Origin: Fretibacter rubidus
GTDB taxonomy: Bacteria > Pseudomonadota > Alphaproteobacteria > Caulobacterales > Maricaulaceae
Length of the DNA: 64,000 nt
Direction of reading: 5' to 3'
NCBI RefSeq assembly: GCF_041429785.1
Contig: NZ_CP163423.1
Coordinates: 1,116,001 to 1,180,000, forward strand
Made by a program: the position numbers and the translations under genes. Every line of letters begins with the position of its first letter. Positions within the stretch are counted from its first letter, which is position 1. Under the pieces are notes generated by a model. It was not told the origin of the DNA and searched no databases. It was given only the letters and a program-made list of their open reading frames with translations. Below are positions 18,286 to 27,039 of the stretch, piece after piece.

Positions 18286-18540
18286 CTACGCTGGCGTGTA
18301 ATAAGTCGGTGAACCTGGGCCGACGGGAAGGCCGAGGCCAAATGTCCAGAGCACGAAAAAGCTAATCCATAAGAGAAGAAAGAAGATGGTATAGGGCAGC
18401 ATCATGGCGATGAGCCCGCCCACGCCGAGGTCTTTGTCATATCGTAGCGCCCAAGCAAAGATGAGCCCGAAATAGCTCATCATTGGGGTGATGATATTGG
18501 TCGAGCTATCCCCAATGCCGTAGAAGGAGGCAAGAGCGGA
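18286..18540 (-). pseudogene. 3' remnant of an AbgT family transporter gene
   Basis: Reading the minus strand from about 18540 gives an open stretch of about 84 codons containing FYGIGDSSTNIITPMMSYF, then a YDKDLGVGG segment, a hydrophobic helix and GLGLPVGPGS. This is the characteristic C-terminus of AbgT-type (p-aminobenzoyl-glutamate) transporters, normally about 500 residues. An in-frame TGA lies just upstream of 18540 and nothing of the other nine or so helices is present. An ATG at 18483 could start a 65 aa peptide but it would be a transporter fragment. I read this as a deletion relic. Confidence 0.75.
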
Positions 18541-18735
18541 AAGTCAAGCTTTGCAATCAGCAGCGTGTATCCTATCGACCGTTGGCTTAGCAAATAGGCG
18601 GTATTCTGACGAAATTGTTATCTTGAAATCCGATATACTTTTCGCGTTCAATTGCGGTAAAATAACATACGAGCCCTTGGCACAACCCTCGCTCCCATGC
18701 CATTAACCGTAAAATTTGATTCATCAGGACACGCC

Positions 18736-19428
18736 ATGCCCCGTATTAAACCTTGCTCCCAAACCTGCGACATGACCCGTAATTTGGCTTTGGCCTTGGC
18801 GCTATGCGTCATCGCGCCCACCACTCTCACGGGCTGTGCGACGGCGGCTTATAATATCCAAGAACGGTTCGGGATAGAAAAGCGCGATATCCTCGTGAGC
18901 CGTGTCGAGAGTGTGGTGAAATCACAGACAGAGGCCAAGGAAGAATTTGCCGATGCGCTGGAGGCGTTTCGCGCGGTTGTGGCAGTGGACGCGGGAGAGC
19001 TTGAGACGGTCTATGATGATCTGTCCCGCGCCCATGACCGCGCCAAAGGCCAAGCGGGGGAGGTGCGTGACCGTGTCAGCTCCGTAAAGCGCGTGGCCGA
19101 GGATTTGTTCAATGAATGGGAACGAGAGCTGGGCGCTTATTCCGATGCGGGTCTGCGCCGCTCATCAGAGCGTCAGCTACGCGATACACAGCAGAAATAC
19201 GCCGCCCTCACGGATAAGATGGACGCAGCGACCGCGTCAATGGACCCTGTGCTTGCCGTGTTTAACGACCGTGTTTTATACTTAAAGCATAACCTCAATG
19301 CGCGCGCGATTTCGGCACTGGGGAATGAGACAACCGATATAGAGAGCGATGTCGCACGTTTGATCGCCGAAATGGAGCGCTCCATTTCTGCCGCTGACGC
19401 CTTTATCAAGGACATGAACGGGGTTTAG
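18736..19428 (+). CDS. DUF2959 family lipoprotein
   Basis: A secreted protein (230 aa from this start) with a hydrophobic segment and lipobox LTGC (Cys at residue 34), followed by a mature part that opens YNIQERFGIEKRDILVSRVE and is almost wholly helical, rich in Glu/Ala with coiled-coil-like stretches. This fits DUF2959, a family of unknown function. The start at 18736 has a CAGGA Shine-Dalgarno; ATGs at 18697 and 18772 are also in frame, and the last gives a more standard signal peptide (MTRNLALALAL), so the start is uncertain. Confidence 0.75.
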   Translation: MPRIKPCSQTCDMTRNLALALALCVIAPTTLTGCATAAYNIQERFGIEKRDILVSRVESVVKSQTEAKEEFADALEAFRAVVAVDAGELETVYDDLSRAHDRAKGQAGEVRDRVSSVKRVAEDLFNEWERELGAYSDAGLRRSSERQLRDTQQKYAALTDKMDAATASMDPVLAVFNDRVLYLKHNLNARAISALGNETTDIESDVARLIAEMERSISAADAFIKDMNGV

Positions 19429-19437
19429 GCTCGCGGC

Positions 19438-19908
19438 CTAGAGCGCCTGATTAGGTTCAGGGCAGGTGAGGTCAAAGCTGGGCTGATTGGCGACAGCAAA
19501 TGTCTTTAGGTTTCGGATATGCGTCGCGGCTGAATTGGCATCATAGAGCATATTCACACAGCCCAGCGTTTGTTTCGTATCGCCGTCAATAATCGCAGCA
19601 AAACCCGTGACACCAAGCCAGCTATTATATTGCGGGACAATGTTACGGTCGAAGGCTTTATGCGCGCCAATCTCTGACAGGCCTGGGTTGGAAATATCAA
19701 TTTCTAAATATTCAATGCCAGGATCACGAAGCTGGTTTAAGGCCTTTGCAAGGTTGGGCTCGACGACTTTACACGGCGCGCACCAATCGGCTTTGAACAT
19801 CACGACATAGATATCGGGTGCGCGTTGCATCTGTGCATGAGCGCCCATAGAGACGGTCGAAAGAGTAAGTGCGGCCAAGGCAATTTTGGTTTTGGAGAAC
19901 AGTGTCAT
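19438..19908 (-). CDS. Periplasmic thioredoxin-fold protein with CAPC motif
   Basis: This 156 aa protein has a signal peptide ending near AHAQ and a thioredoxin domain with the redox motif WCAPC at residues 42-46, preceded by the strand DIYVVMFKAD. A GLSEIGAHKAFDRNIVPQYN stretch and LGCVN follow. Two further Cys, in LGCVN and LTCPE, are shared with the neighbouring paralogue. The ATG at 19908 has a GGACC-type Shine-Dalgarno; an upstream ATG would add a non-secretory leader. It is probably an extracytoplasmic thiol oxidoreductase with an unknown substrate. It is convergent with the DUF2959 gene. Confidence 0.8.
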   Translation of the reverse strand: MTLFSKTKIALAALTLSTVSMGAHAQMQRAPDIYVVMFKADWCAPCKVVEPNLAKALNQLRDPGIEYLEIDISNPGLSEIGAHKAFDRNIVPQYNSWLGVTGFAAIIDGDTKQTLGCVNMLYDANSAATHIRNLKTFAVANQPSFDLTCPEPNQAL

Positions 19909-20013
19909 GATATTTGGTCCGTATTTTTTATATCTATAGCAAATCCGTCTTAACGCGGACTGAATAGGCCCGCACCCAACAATCACAGCGATATCCATCA
20001 CAGAGTTGTGAGC

Positions 20014-20046
20014 AAAAAAAAGCCCGGTAGACATTATCTACCGGGC
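20014..20046 (-). terminator. Intrinsic terminator after the second thioredoxin-like gene
   Basis: Read on the minus strand, a perfect 10-bp stem (gcccggtaga at 20022-20031 with tctaccgggc at 20037-20046) with a 5-base loop is followed by eight T. It separates the two tandem paralogues, so they are separate transcripts. Confidence 0.9.
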
Positions 20047-20083
20047 GAAACTCATTGTCTAATATATCAGACTAACGTTTAGG

Positions 20084-20563
20084 CTAGAGGCCTGGGTCAA
20101 CGTTGAAGGCTGGTGGGCATTCCGTCACGGCGCGTGTCGATGCGTTTGACATATAGGCTTTACCAGCGGCTTTTGCGCTCATTTTACCGATTTCCCGGGC
20201 CATTGTGCCAGCGTCGATATTGGCGTTAACACAGCCAAGAACGCGCTTTGATTTGGCATCCACAACAGCGGCGAAACCAGGCAGGCCAACCCATTTGTTA
20301 AAGACAGGCACGATATCGCGGTCAAACGCTTCGTGAGCTGATTTTTCCCAACGGGCCGCTGTTGATGTGTCGATTGTGACCTCTTCAACATTGGCGCCGG
20401 CCATAGCAATGGCAGAAGCCAACTGGCTGTCGAGTGTTTGGCTGCTAGCATCTGTATCAGCGCGGAACTTCACGACATAAACGTCAGGTGAGCTGGCAAA
20501 TGCGGTTGAGCTGAAAGCAGCAGCGATAAGTGTTGCGCCGAAAAGGGTACGTAATTTTGTCAT
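20084..20563 (-). CDS. Thioredoxin-fold paralogue lacking the CxxC motif
   Basis: A 159 aa secreted protein (signal peptide ending about AFASS) that aligns along its length with the protein encoded at 19438-19908: VYVVKFRAD, then AHEAFDRDIVPVFNKWVGLPGFAAVV and LGCVN match closely. The active-site segment DWCAPC has become DTDASS (residues 36-41), so both redox Cys are lost, while the two distal Cys (LGCVN and TECPP) remain and could form a disulfide. It is likely a non-catalytic, perhaps binding or chaperone-like, derivative. It has its own AAGGA Shine-Dalgarno and a strong terminator. Confidence 0.8.
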   Translation of the reverse strand: MTKLRTLFGATLIAAAFSSTAFASSPDVYVVKFRADTDASSQTLDSQLASAIAMAGANVEEVTIDTSTAARWEKSAHEAFDRDIVPVFNKWVGLPGFAAVVDAKSKRVLGCVNANIDAGTMAREIGKMSAKAAGKAYMSNASTRAVTECPPAFNVDPGL

Positions 20564-20948
20564 TTTTAAATCCTTAGATCTCTTGGAGTTTCAAACTATT
20601 ATTATTTTTGTTCTATGCCCCACCTTGTAGCGGTGATTGGTTTATAAATTACAAAAACCGCGTTAGGATATTATTGACTATGCAGGGTGTCCGCCTGAAA
20701 ATAACGCCTAAGCTATTGAAATATAATATATTATTTTTTTCAAAAAATATGCAGAAGCCCCCATTAGGTAAATTTTGTGTTTACAACGGGCCTTGTGAAT
20801 GGCCCGAATTTAAGCGCTTATTAAGGATCTGATTACAGCGTGTTAATGTCTTGAAAAGGTAACCGGGCTTTGAATAGCCGCTTGGTTCAGCTTGATTAAC
20901 AGCGACTAATAGTTGTAGGCCTAATGCATTGACTGTTTTGGGGGATAT
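20564..20948. other. Noncoding spacer, 385 bases
   Basis: It is A+T-rich in its middle (about 20715-20755) and contains a short GGGCC/GGCCC dyad near 20790-20807. A 74-codon open frame at 20608-20832 has no Shine-Dalgarno and no recognisable product. It probably carries the promoters of the two divergent flanking genes, but no convincing -35/-10 pair could be assigned. Confidence 0.5.
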
Positions 20949-22052
20949 ATGTCGCGTTTTAATCAGGTTTTCGTTTCACTCATCGCCACTGGATTTGCTG
21001 TTACGGGACTGGCAGCGTGCGGCGGGGGTGGTAAACTGAACTTTGAGACTGCCGAGACGGCTGTAAAAAGCTATGAGCGCGCTACTAAAGACCTGACAAT
21101 TGCGCAACGCGATACATTCAACCGCAACCTCATGCTTTTAGCTGAACAGGCCGAGGCCCCTGATGAGACGTTGTCGATGTCGGATTGGACATCAGCAGTG
21201 AGCACAGGCGAAACGTTGGATAGGTTTATGACGCCGGATGAACTCAACTCGGGTTACGGCAATCACATCTTAGCCTCTGGGGCTGCGTCCAATGGATTGT
21301 CGGTGGGTGAGGTTAATAAAAAAGCCGCCGCGATTGAAAGCAATATTTTGTCGGCCCACCGCAAGGCCATAACGCAGGCCATGAAAGACCTTCCCAAAAT
21401 CAAAGCGCAGCTGAATGAGGATAAAGACATCCATGTCGATAACTTCCAAGCGGCCGCCAAGGCCTTGACATCTCAATCGCGCAAAACACGCAAATATAAG
21501 GTGGCGCCTGATGCTGTGGATTTCGCCTCAAGCACTCGCACCCTGGCCTATATGACCATTGGCATGACTAACCCACACCGTGATCCGATCCAAAGCGCAA
21601 GGCTTGTCGCGATAATTACCTATAAAAATCATGTGCAGCGGTTTTATAATGTTGGCTTTATTGAGACTTTAGCGCCGCGCGAACGCGCGCAGATGGAGGT
21701 AAGGCTCAGTACCGCGCCGCAACTGTTCCTTGATAAAAGCGGTGTGCCGCTGCCCGAAGATACAGAGGTGTCCAAGGATGCCAAGGACTATGACGTCAAA
21801 GTCTATCCTCTTCATATTGAGACGCGCTCTGATGATGGGGAGATTGAAAGCTATAATTACGACATTGATGACGCACAGCACCTCATATTGAGGGCTCACC
21901 CGCAATACATCGCCTCATGCGATATGTCTCTGGAAGAGCTTGTGGTGCGGGAGGCCTATTTCGAGCAGCAACTCGACCTTATAAAAAAAGCGGGCGACAT
22001 CACTAAAGTCGTGCCCAATTTACCGCGAGAGCCCAGATCTCGCTGCATTTAG
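20949..22052 (+). CDS. Putative lipoprotein of unknown family
   Basis: A 367 aa secreted protein with signal peptide and lipobox LAAC (Cys at residue 24) followed by GGGGK, consistent with outer-membrane lipidation. The mature part is largely helical to about residue 190, then a mixed domain with several Tyr/Asp-rich strands, and ends with Cys residues at the C-terminus (SRCI). I do not recognise a family. It stands alone: divergent from the thioredoxin-like gene and 109 bases before the next secreted protein on the same strand. Confidence 0.65.
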   Translation: MSRFNQVFVSLIATGFAVTGLAACGGGGKLNFETAETAVKSYERATKDLTIAQRDTFNRNLMLLAEQAEAPDETLSMSDWTSAVSTGETLDRFMTPDELNSGYGNHILASGAASNGLSVGEVNKKAAAIESNILSAHRKAITQAMKDLPKIKAQLNEDKDIHVDNFQAAAKALTSQSRKTRKYKVAPDAVDFASSTRTLAYMTIGMTNPHRDPIQSARLVAIITYKNHVQRFYNVGFIETLAPRERAQMEVRLSTAPQLFLDKSGVPLPEDTEVSKDAKDYDVKVYPLHIETRSDDGEIESYNYDIDDAQHLILRAHPQYIASCDMSLEELVVREAYFEQQLDLIKKAGDITKVVPNLPREPRSRCI

Positions 22053-22161
22053 GCCGTTTCACGCCTCTTTAATCTTAACAAAGCCGCAAGCATTCCCGCG
22101 ATAACATAAGCTGAATTTGGGAAAGGTCATTCAAGGGTTGGGATAGTAAAGGTCGGTTACC

Positions 22162-23187
22162 GTGCATTGTGGGCGCAGTATCATATATCTGATTATAACT
22201 TTGCTGTGGTTTCCAACCGTTGCAGTTGCGCAATCGACTCTGGTTTATAGTGATGATTTCGAGGCTGGCGCTTCGGGCTGGTCTAACAACAGCACTGATT
22301 TTGACCCTGACGTCACGCAGTTTTTAGGCCGTTTTGATAATTCCCCCAACGCCACCAGTCGCAGCTTCACCCTGCCGCCCAGCACAGGCCGTGTCGAAAT
22401 CGTGTTTGATTTTTACCGTTTTGATAGTTGGGATAATACCGCCCAATGGGGATTTGACCGTTTCCAAGTCGATGTCGACGGCACGCAAATATTCTCACTA
22501 CCATTCGCGGCTACGCAAGCGGCGCGCTCGGGAACAACGGGTTCGGTGGATTGGTCGCATAGCCCGCTTGGCCCGACGACAGAACTTGCGTTTGGCACAG
22601 GGCAGTTTTGGTTTGATCAACTCCACCGCGTTACACTCACCGTGAATAATCCAGGGTCAACGCTGGCGCTGACCTTGCGCGCGGCCCTTAATCAGGGCGG
22701 CAATGACGAATCCGGTGGATTTGATAACATTAGTATTACAGCCTTTCCTATCTTGCCGGATTTGGACATCACAAAGACGGTCGAAATGGCAAGCGGCGCA
22801 GGCGCGCTTGATTATGCCGTTCCGGGGGCCGATGTGATCTACCGTTTTGATTTGACGAATATAGGCGGCGCGGTTGACGCGGGTACTGTGCGTATCAGCG
22901 ATAAAATTCCCGATAATCTCGTGCTGTTTACGGGTAATTATGACGGCAGCGGAAACGCTGTTGCCTTTAATGATGCCAGTGCGCCGGCCTCTGGCCTATT
23001 GTGTTGCGCAGGCGGGACGGTTCAATTCTCAGATACCACATCAGGCGCGCCTGTTTACGGATATACCCCCAACGGCGGCTATGACCCCGCCGTGACCTAT
23101 ATTCAAATCGCGCCCAGCGGCACATTGCGCGACGGGCAAACCACGCCTGTCGATGTTGATTTCAGCTTTCGCGCGCGGATTGACTAG
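22162..23187 (+). CDS. Secreted DUF11-containing surface protein
   Basis: A 341 aa exported protein (signal peptide to about VAVAQ). The first part (about 25-195) resembles a beta-sandwich, with DDFEAGASGW at the start, a WDNTAQWGFDRFQVDVDG stretch, and FDNISITAF at its end, a common jelly-roll edge pattern. The second part (about 200-335) starts PDLDITKTVE and is a DUF11/conserved-repeat domain as in bacterial surface proteins (GADVIYRFDLTNIGG, then a DKIPDNLVLFTG motif). There is no C-terminal anchor or sorting signal. The GTG start at 22162 lacks a strong Shine-Dalgarno. It is likely surface-exposed, with unknown ligand. Confidence 0.75.
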   Translation: MHCGRSIIYLIITLLWFPTVAVAQSTLVYSDDFEAGASGWSNNSTDFDPDVTQFLGRFDNSPNATSRSFTLPPSTGRVEIVFDFYRFDSWDNTAQWGFDRFQVDVDGTQIFSLPFAATQAARSGTTGSVDWSHSPLGPTTELAFGTGQFWFDQLHRVTLTVNNPGSTLALTLRAALNQGGNDESGGFDNISITAFPILPDLDITKTVEMASGAGALDYAVPGADVIYRFDLTNIGGAVDAGTVRISDKIPDNLVLFTGNYDGSGNAVAFNDASAPASGLLCCAGGTVQFSDTTSGAPVYGYTPNGGYDPAVTYIQIAPSGTLRDGQTTPVDVDFSFRARID

Positions 23188-23193
23188 GGTCGT

Positions 23194-24519
23194 CTAGCCA
23201 AACACACGATCAAAAATCGTCTGCACATGTTTGGTGTGATATTCATCATCAAACATCGACCGGATTTGCGAATCGGACAGGTGCTCAGTCACATCTTTGT
23301 CGGACAAGAGAAGGTTTAAAAACGCGCCTTCGCCCGCATTGCCGCCTGTGCGGAACATCTCCCACACTTTCATGGCGTTGCGCTGCACAAGGCGGTAGCT
23401 GTCTTCGCGCGATACGCCCGCTTGGGTCAGGGCCAGCAGGAAGCGCTGACTATTATGAAGCCCGCCCAGACGGTTCATATTATCCGCCATTTTATCAGGA
23501 TAGATAACCAGATTTTCAATCACGCCCGCCAAGCGGTGCAGCGCAAAATCAAGATGCACAGTGCTGTCGGGGCCAATGCCGCGCTCCACAGAGCTATGTG
23601 AAATATCCCGCTCATGCCATAGCGCGACGTTTTCCATCGCGGGCATGACCGCCATACGCACAAGACGCGCTAGACCCGTTAGGTTTTCGGTTAGGACTGG
23701 ATTGCGTTTATGCGGCATGGCCGAACTACCCTTTTGACCCTTGGAGAAAAATTCTTCAGCTTCTAGGACCTCGGTCCGTTGCAGATGACGGATTTCCACG
23801 GCGATATTTTCAATCGAGCTGGCAATCACGCCGAGCGTCGCAAAGAACGCGGCGTGACGGTCGCGGGGAATAACTTGGGAGGATACGGGCTCAACGGCGA
23901 GGTTCATTTTCTCGGCAACATGGTGTTCCACTGACGGGTCGATATTGGCAAATGTGCCAATGGCCCCTGATATGGCGCAGACCGCGATCTCTTTACGGGC
24001 CGTCACAAGGCGTTCACGACCACGGGCGAACTCTGCGTAAAACCGCGCGAGCTTGACGCCCATCGTGGTTGGTTCGGCGTGAATGCCGTGGGAGCGTCCA
24101 ATGGTGATGGAATATTTATGCTCTTCTGCGCGCGACTTTAGTGCGGCGAGGACGCGGTCCATCCCAACAAGCAGCAAGTCAGTGGCGCGCGCCATCTGCA
24201 CAGATAATGTCGTGTCTAGGATATCGGAGCTGGTGAAGCCTTGGTGCACAAAGCGACTGTCATCACCAATAAATTCAGCCAGATGGGTTAGGAACGCAAT
24301 AACGTCATGTTTGACCTCGCGTTCAATTTCGTCAATGCGGGCCACGTCAAATTCTGCATTTCCGCCTTTGTCCCAAATATTTTTGGCGGCCTCTTGCGGA
24401 ATAACACCAAGCGCGGCGAGAGCGTCGCAGCCATGCGCCTCAATTTCAAACCAGATACGGTATTTACTGGCGGCTGACCAAATCTCGGTCATTTCCTTAC
24501 GGGCATAGCGTTCTATCAT
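23194..24519 (-). CDS. purB: Adenylosuccinate lyase
   Basis: Cleaves SAICAR and adenylosuccinate, serving two steps of purine synthesis. The family signature GSSAMPHKRNP is clear, along with the segment FTSSDILDTTLSVQ and an N-terminus MIERYARKEM. Start 24519 (ATG, AAGGTGAG Shine-Dalgarno 8 bases away) is preferred over a GTG at 24528. At 441 aa it is typical. It is not with the other pur genes, which is normal. A strong stem-loop precedes its Shine-Dalgarno. Confidence 0.97.
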   Translation of the reverse strand: MIERYARKEMTEIWSAASKYRIWFEIEAHGCDALAALGVIPQEAAKNIWDKGGNAEFDVARIDEIEREVKHDVIAFLTHLAEFIGDDSRFVHQGFTSSDILDTTLSVQMARATDLLLVGMDRVLAALKSRAEEHKYSITIGRSHGIHAEPTTMGVKLARFYAEFARGRERLVTARKEIAVCAISGAIGTFANIDPSVEHHVAEKMNLAVEPVSSQVIPRDRHAAFFATLGVIASSIENIAVEIRHLQRTEVLEAEEFFSKGQKGSSAMPHKRNPVLTENLTGLARLVRMAVMPAMENVALWHERDISHSSVERGIGPDSTVHLDFALHRLAGVIENLVIYPDKMADNMNRLGGLHNSQRFLLALTQAGVSREDSYRLVQRNAMKVWEMFRTGGNAGEGAFLNLLLSDKDVTEHLSDSQIRSMFDDEYHTKHVQTIFDRVFG

Positions 24520-24541
24520 GAGACTCACCTTTATATAACAA

Positions 24542-24567
24542 TGGCCGCCTTAGACAAAAGGCGGCCA
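24542..24567 (-). terminator. Stem-loop between the MFS gene and purB
   Basis: A perfect 10-bp stem (tggccgcctt with aaggcggcca, loop of 6) lies in the 104-base gap. On the minus strand it follows the MFS gene and precedes the purB Shine-Dalgarno by about 12 bases. The following TTGTTAT is a weak T tract, so it may be an inefficient terminator or a purB leader structure. Confidence 0.55.
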
Positions 24568-24623
24568 CAAAGGTCAAGAGGTAAGGTGATTTTGGCGTCT
24601 AAGCTGGGGATTAGGGCGCGTCT

Positions 24624-25955
24624 TTACGCGCCTTCATTCCGACTTTGCGCGGCCGCCCAATCACGCGGTAGAACTTTGGCTGCGATGAAAAAGCTAATCG
24701 CGGAGAGTACAAGCGCAAAGGTGCAAATCGTAATGGCCAAACGTATGGCGTGCACTTGGCCGTGAGCCTCCTTAAAGGCATCAGCGAGGAAACCAACCGC
24801 TGTTGGCCCGCCGCCCAGCGCGATAAGGTTCAAGATCAAAAAGAACAGCGCCGTGGACATGGCCCGCATGTTAATAGGGGCCAATGTCTGGGCGATCGCA
24901 AAGCTTGGCCCTAAATACATGCCAAGGAAGAACAACAATATCGCCCCGAAAACAAGGTGCAACGCGGTGCTGGGTACCCAAAAGGCGGCAATCACCAGCG
25001 GGATACAAATCAGAATAGAGACAGCCGGCACAAGCGCGTAATAAGACACAGATTTACCCGCGAGCTTTTGGGCCAAGGCCCCGCCAAAAAATGTTCCGCC
25101 GCCGTAAAAAATCATATTCGCAAGGGCGAGGATATACATCATTTTTTGAAAACCGAACGGATTTTCCTGCGATCCGTCAAAGGGCAGGAGGTAATCAATC
25201 TGCCAAGCTGATACGGCGTAACCCACGAAAGAGGCCAGCGCGATACCAAAGCACATAGCCCACCAGGACGGGATAGACAAAAGCGTTTTAAGCGCCGTTT
25301 TAAACGGAATTTCTATGGCGTCTTTCTTGGCTTTTTCTTGTGCGCCGCGCACAGGTTCACGCACTAGGATGCGCGTGATAACAGCAAGCGCAATCCCGCT
25401 TGCCCCGAGGATAATCAGCAGGTTACGCCAGTCAAAATCACTCCCTGGGTTACCCAGCGCGTAGCCAGCGACAAAATAAGCAAAGCCAAGCCCCAGCGGA
25501 ATACCCAGCGCGTAAATCGCTAGCGCGCCAGAGCGTTCATCTTTGTTATACATATCAGAGATAATGGAATGTGACGGCGGAGACCCACCCGCTTCGCCAA
25601 TGCCGACACCCATACGCGCCAGACCAATAGACAAGAAGCTATTGGCTATACCCGTTAACGCAGTAAAGCCGCTCCAGACGGCCAAAGAAATACAGACGAT
25701 ATTGGTGCGGTTATAACGGTCGGCGAGCCACGCAATTGGGATGCCGACGACTGTGTAAAACAGCGCAAAAAGAAATCCCTTTAGAAGACCCATTTGCGAA
25801 TTGGACAGCCCCAAATCTTCCATAATGAAGGGTGATAAAATCCCAATAATCTGACGGTCAATAAAATTAAAGGCGTATATTAACGTCAGCAGTAAAAGAA
25901 CCATCGTGCGGTAGCGCTTGCTTGGATGGGCGGTATTGGCCGTCAATTCGCTCAT
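24624..25955 (-). CDS. MFS transporter, spinster-like
   Basis: A 443 aa protein with about twelve membrane helices and the major facilitator loop motif (AWLADRYNRTN) between helices 2 and 3, and a second GIGEAGGSPPSHSIISDMY segment in helix 5, typical of spinster-type MFS proteins common in marine alphaproteobacteria. The N-terminus carries FNFIDRQIIGIL, also typical. Substrate unknown. It lies upstream of purB on the same strand, with 104 bases and a hairpin between. Confidence 0.88.
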   Translation of the reverse strand: MSELTANTAHPSKRYRTMVLLLLTLIYAFNFIDRQIIGILSPFIMEDLGLSNSQMGLLKGFLFALFYTVVGIPIAWLADRYNRTNIVCISLAVWSGFTALTGIANSFLSIGLARMGVGIGEAGGSPPSHSIISDMYNKDERSGALAIYALGIPLGLGFAYFVAGYALGNPGSDFDWRNLLIILGASGIALAVITRILVREPVRGAQEKAKKDAIEIPFKTALKTLLSIPSWWAMCFGIALASFVGYAVSAWQIDYLLPFDGSQENPFGFQKMMYILALANMIFYGGGTFFGGALAQKLAGKSVSYYALVPAVSILICIPLVIAAFWVPSTALHLVFGAILLFFLGMYLGPSFAIAQTLAPINMRAMSTALFFLILNLIALGGGPTAVGFLADAFKEAHGQVHAIRLAITICTFALVLSAISFFIAAKVLPRDWAAAQSRNEGA

Positions 25956-26092
25956 AAGAAATCCCCATTATGTTTTTCCTGACAAGAGGCGAAAACAGGC
26001 GAGGCGTCAATGAAAATCGACTAACAAATGTGTTATGATATGCGGGGGTGGTAGGCCTAAGTCGTCGTGATTGGCGCTATATCAACCTCACC

Positions 26093-27034
26093 CTACATCA
26101 GACCCAGCGTTTTAAAGCTGGCGATATTATCGCGGCCAATAATGAGGTGGTCATGCACGGCGATGCCCACACCTTTGCAGACCTTTGTAATGTCTTCGGT
26201 CATGGTGATGTCTGCCGCGCTGGGTGTCGGGTCGCCTGATGGGTGGTTATGGGCGAGTATCAGCGCCGTCGCCTCCAGCTCTAGCGCGCGTTTGATGATC
26301 TCTCGCGGGTAGACGGGGGCGCGGTCAACCGTGCCTTGGCCCATAACTTCATCGGCGATCAAGCGGTTTTTCCGGTCAAGGAACAGGACACGAAATTGCT
26401 CGACGCGTTCAAATTGCATGGCAGAGCGGCAGTAATCCAAAAGCGCGCTCCAGCTTGATAATATCGGACGGTGCATAACGCTCTCTCGTCCCAATTTAGT
26501 CGCGGCGGCTTGCAAGATTTTAAGTTCCAGCGCGGTGGCGTCTGATACAAATTTGACTTCGGTTAAGCGCGGGATAGGCGCGGCAATCACCTCGGCAAAG
26601 CTCCCGAATTTGGCAATCAGCTCTTTGGCGATGGGTTTAACGTCGCGGCGCGGAATAGAGCGAAACAAGCAAAGCTCTAGCAGTTCATAATCAGCGAGGG
26701 CATTGATGCCGCCTTGCTTGAACCGTGCGCGCAGGCGGTCACGATGGCCGTGGTAATGGGGTTTGGGGGCGGCTACTTTCGCGGCAGGCTTTTTGGGTAC
26801 AGTTTGGGGCGCGAGCGTTTCAGGGCTGACAGTTTTAGACGCAGGAGCTTTTGATGCAGTCTGAGCAGACGGCGTTTTTGCCGTAGCCGAGTTTTTATCA
26901 CTGGTCTTTTGGGACGCTGACGCATCGCTCAGCTTCGTAGCAGTACGAGGCGAGATTTGTTCTAGGGCGGCGGCAATCATACGCTCGGCTGGGCCGTCGC
27001 TTATGTTTTTGTTTTTGGGCTCATCCCCCGACAA
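26093..27034 (-). CDS. radC: RadC-like JAMM-domain protein with a long disordered N-terminus
   Basis: RadC-family (COG2003) protein of 313 aa. The domain starts at about residue 93 with [13 protein letters not shown], and the JAMM metal motif is [15 protein letters not shown]. The family was named for DNA repair, but its function is unresolved. Residues 1-92 are a low-complexity Ala/Thr/Ser/Lys/Pro tract (about 1-20 polar, then [15 protein letters not shown]-like), longer than in most homologues. It follows map by 5 bases, so the two are probably cotranscribed. Confidence 0.9.
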   Translation of the reverse strand: MSGDEPKNKNISDGPAERMIAAALEQISPRTATKLSDASASQKTSDKNSATAKTPSAQTASKAPASKTVSPETLAPQTVPKKPAAKVAAPKPHYHGHRDRLRARFKQGGINALADYELLELCLFRSIPRRDVKPIAKELIAKFGSFAEVIAAPIPRLTEVKFVSDATALELKILQAAATKLGRESVMHRPILSSWSALLDYCRSAMQFERVEQFRVLFLDRKNRLIADEVMGQGTVDRAPVYPREIIKRALELEATALILAHNHPSGDPTPSAADITMTEDITKVCKGVGIAVHDHLIIGRDNIASFKTLGLM

Positions 27035-27039
27035 GCGGC

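Noticed and set aside
18286-18483. Independent 65 aa membrane peptide
   Set aside because: The reading continues upstream into AbgT-type sequence, so it is the end of a broken transporter, not a separate gene.
20608-20832. Open frame of 74 codons in the spacer before the lipoprotein gene
   Set aside because: No Shine-Dalgarno, low-complexity A+T-rich middle and no family; treated as noncoding.
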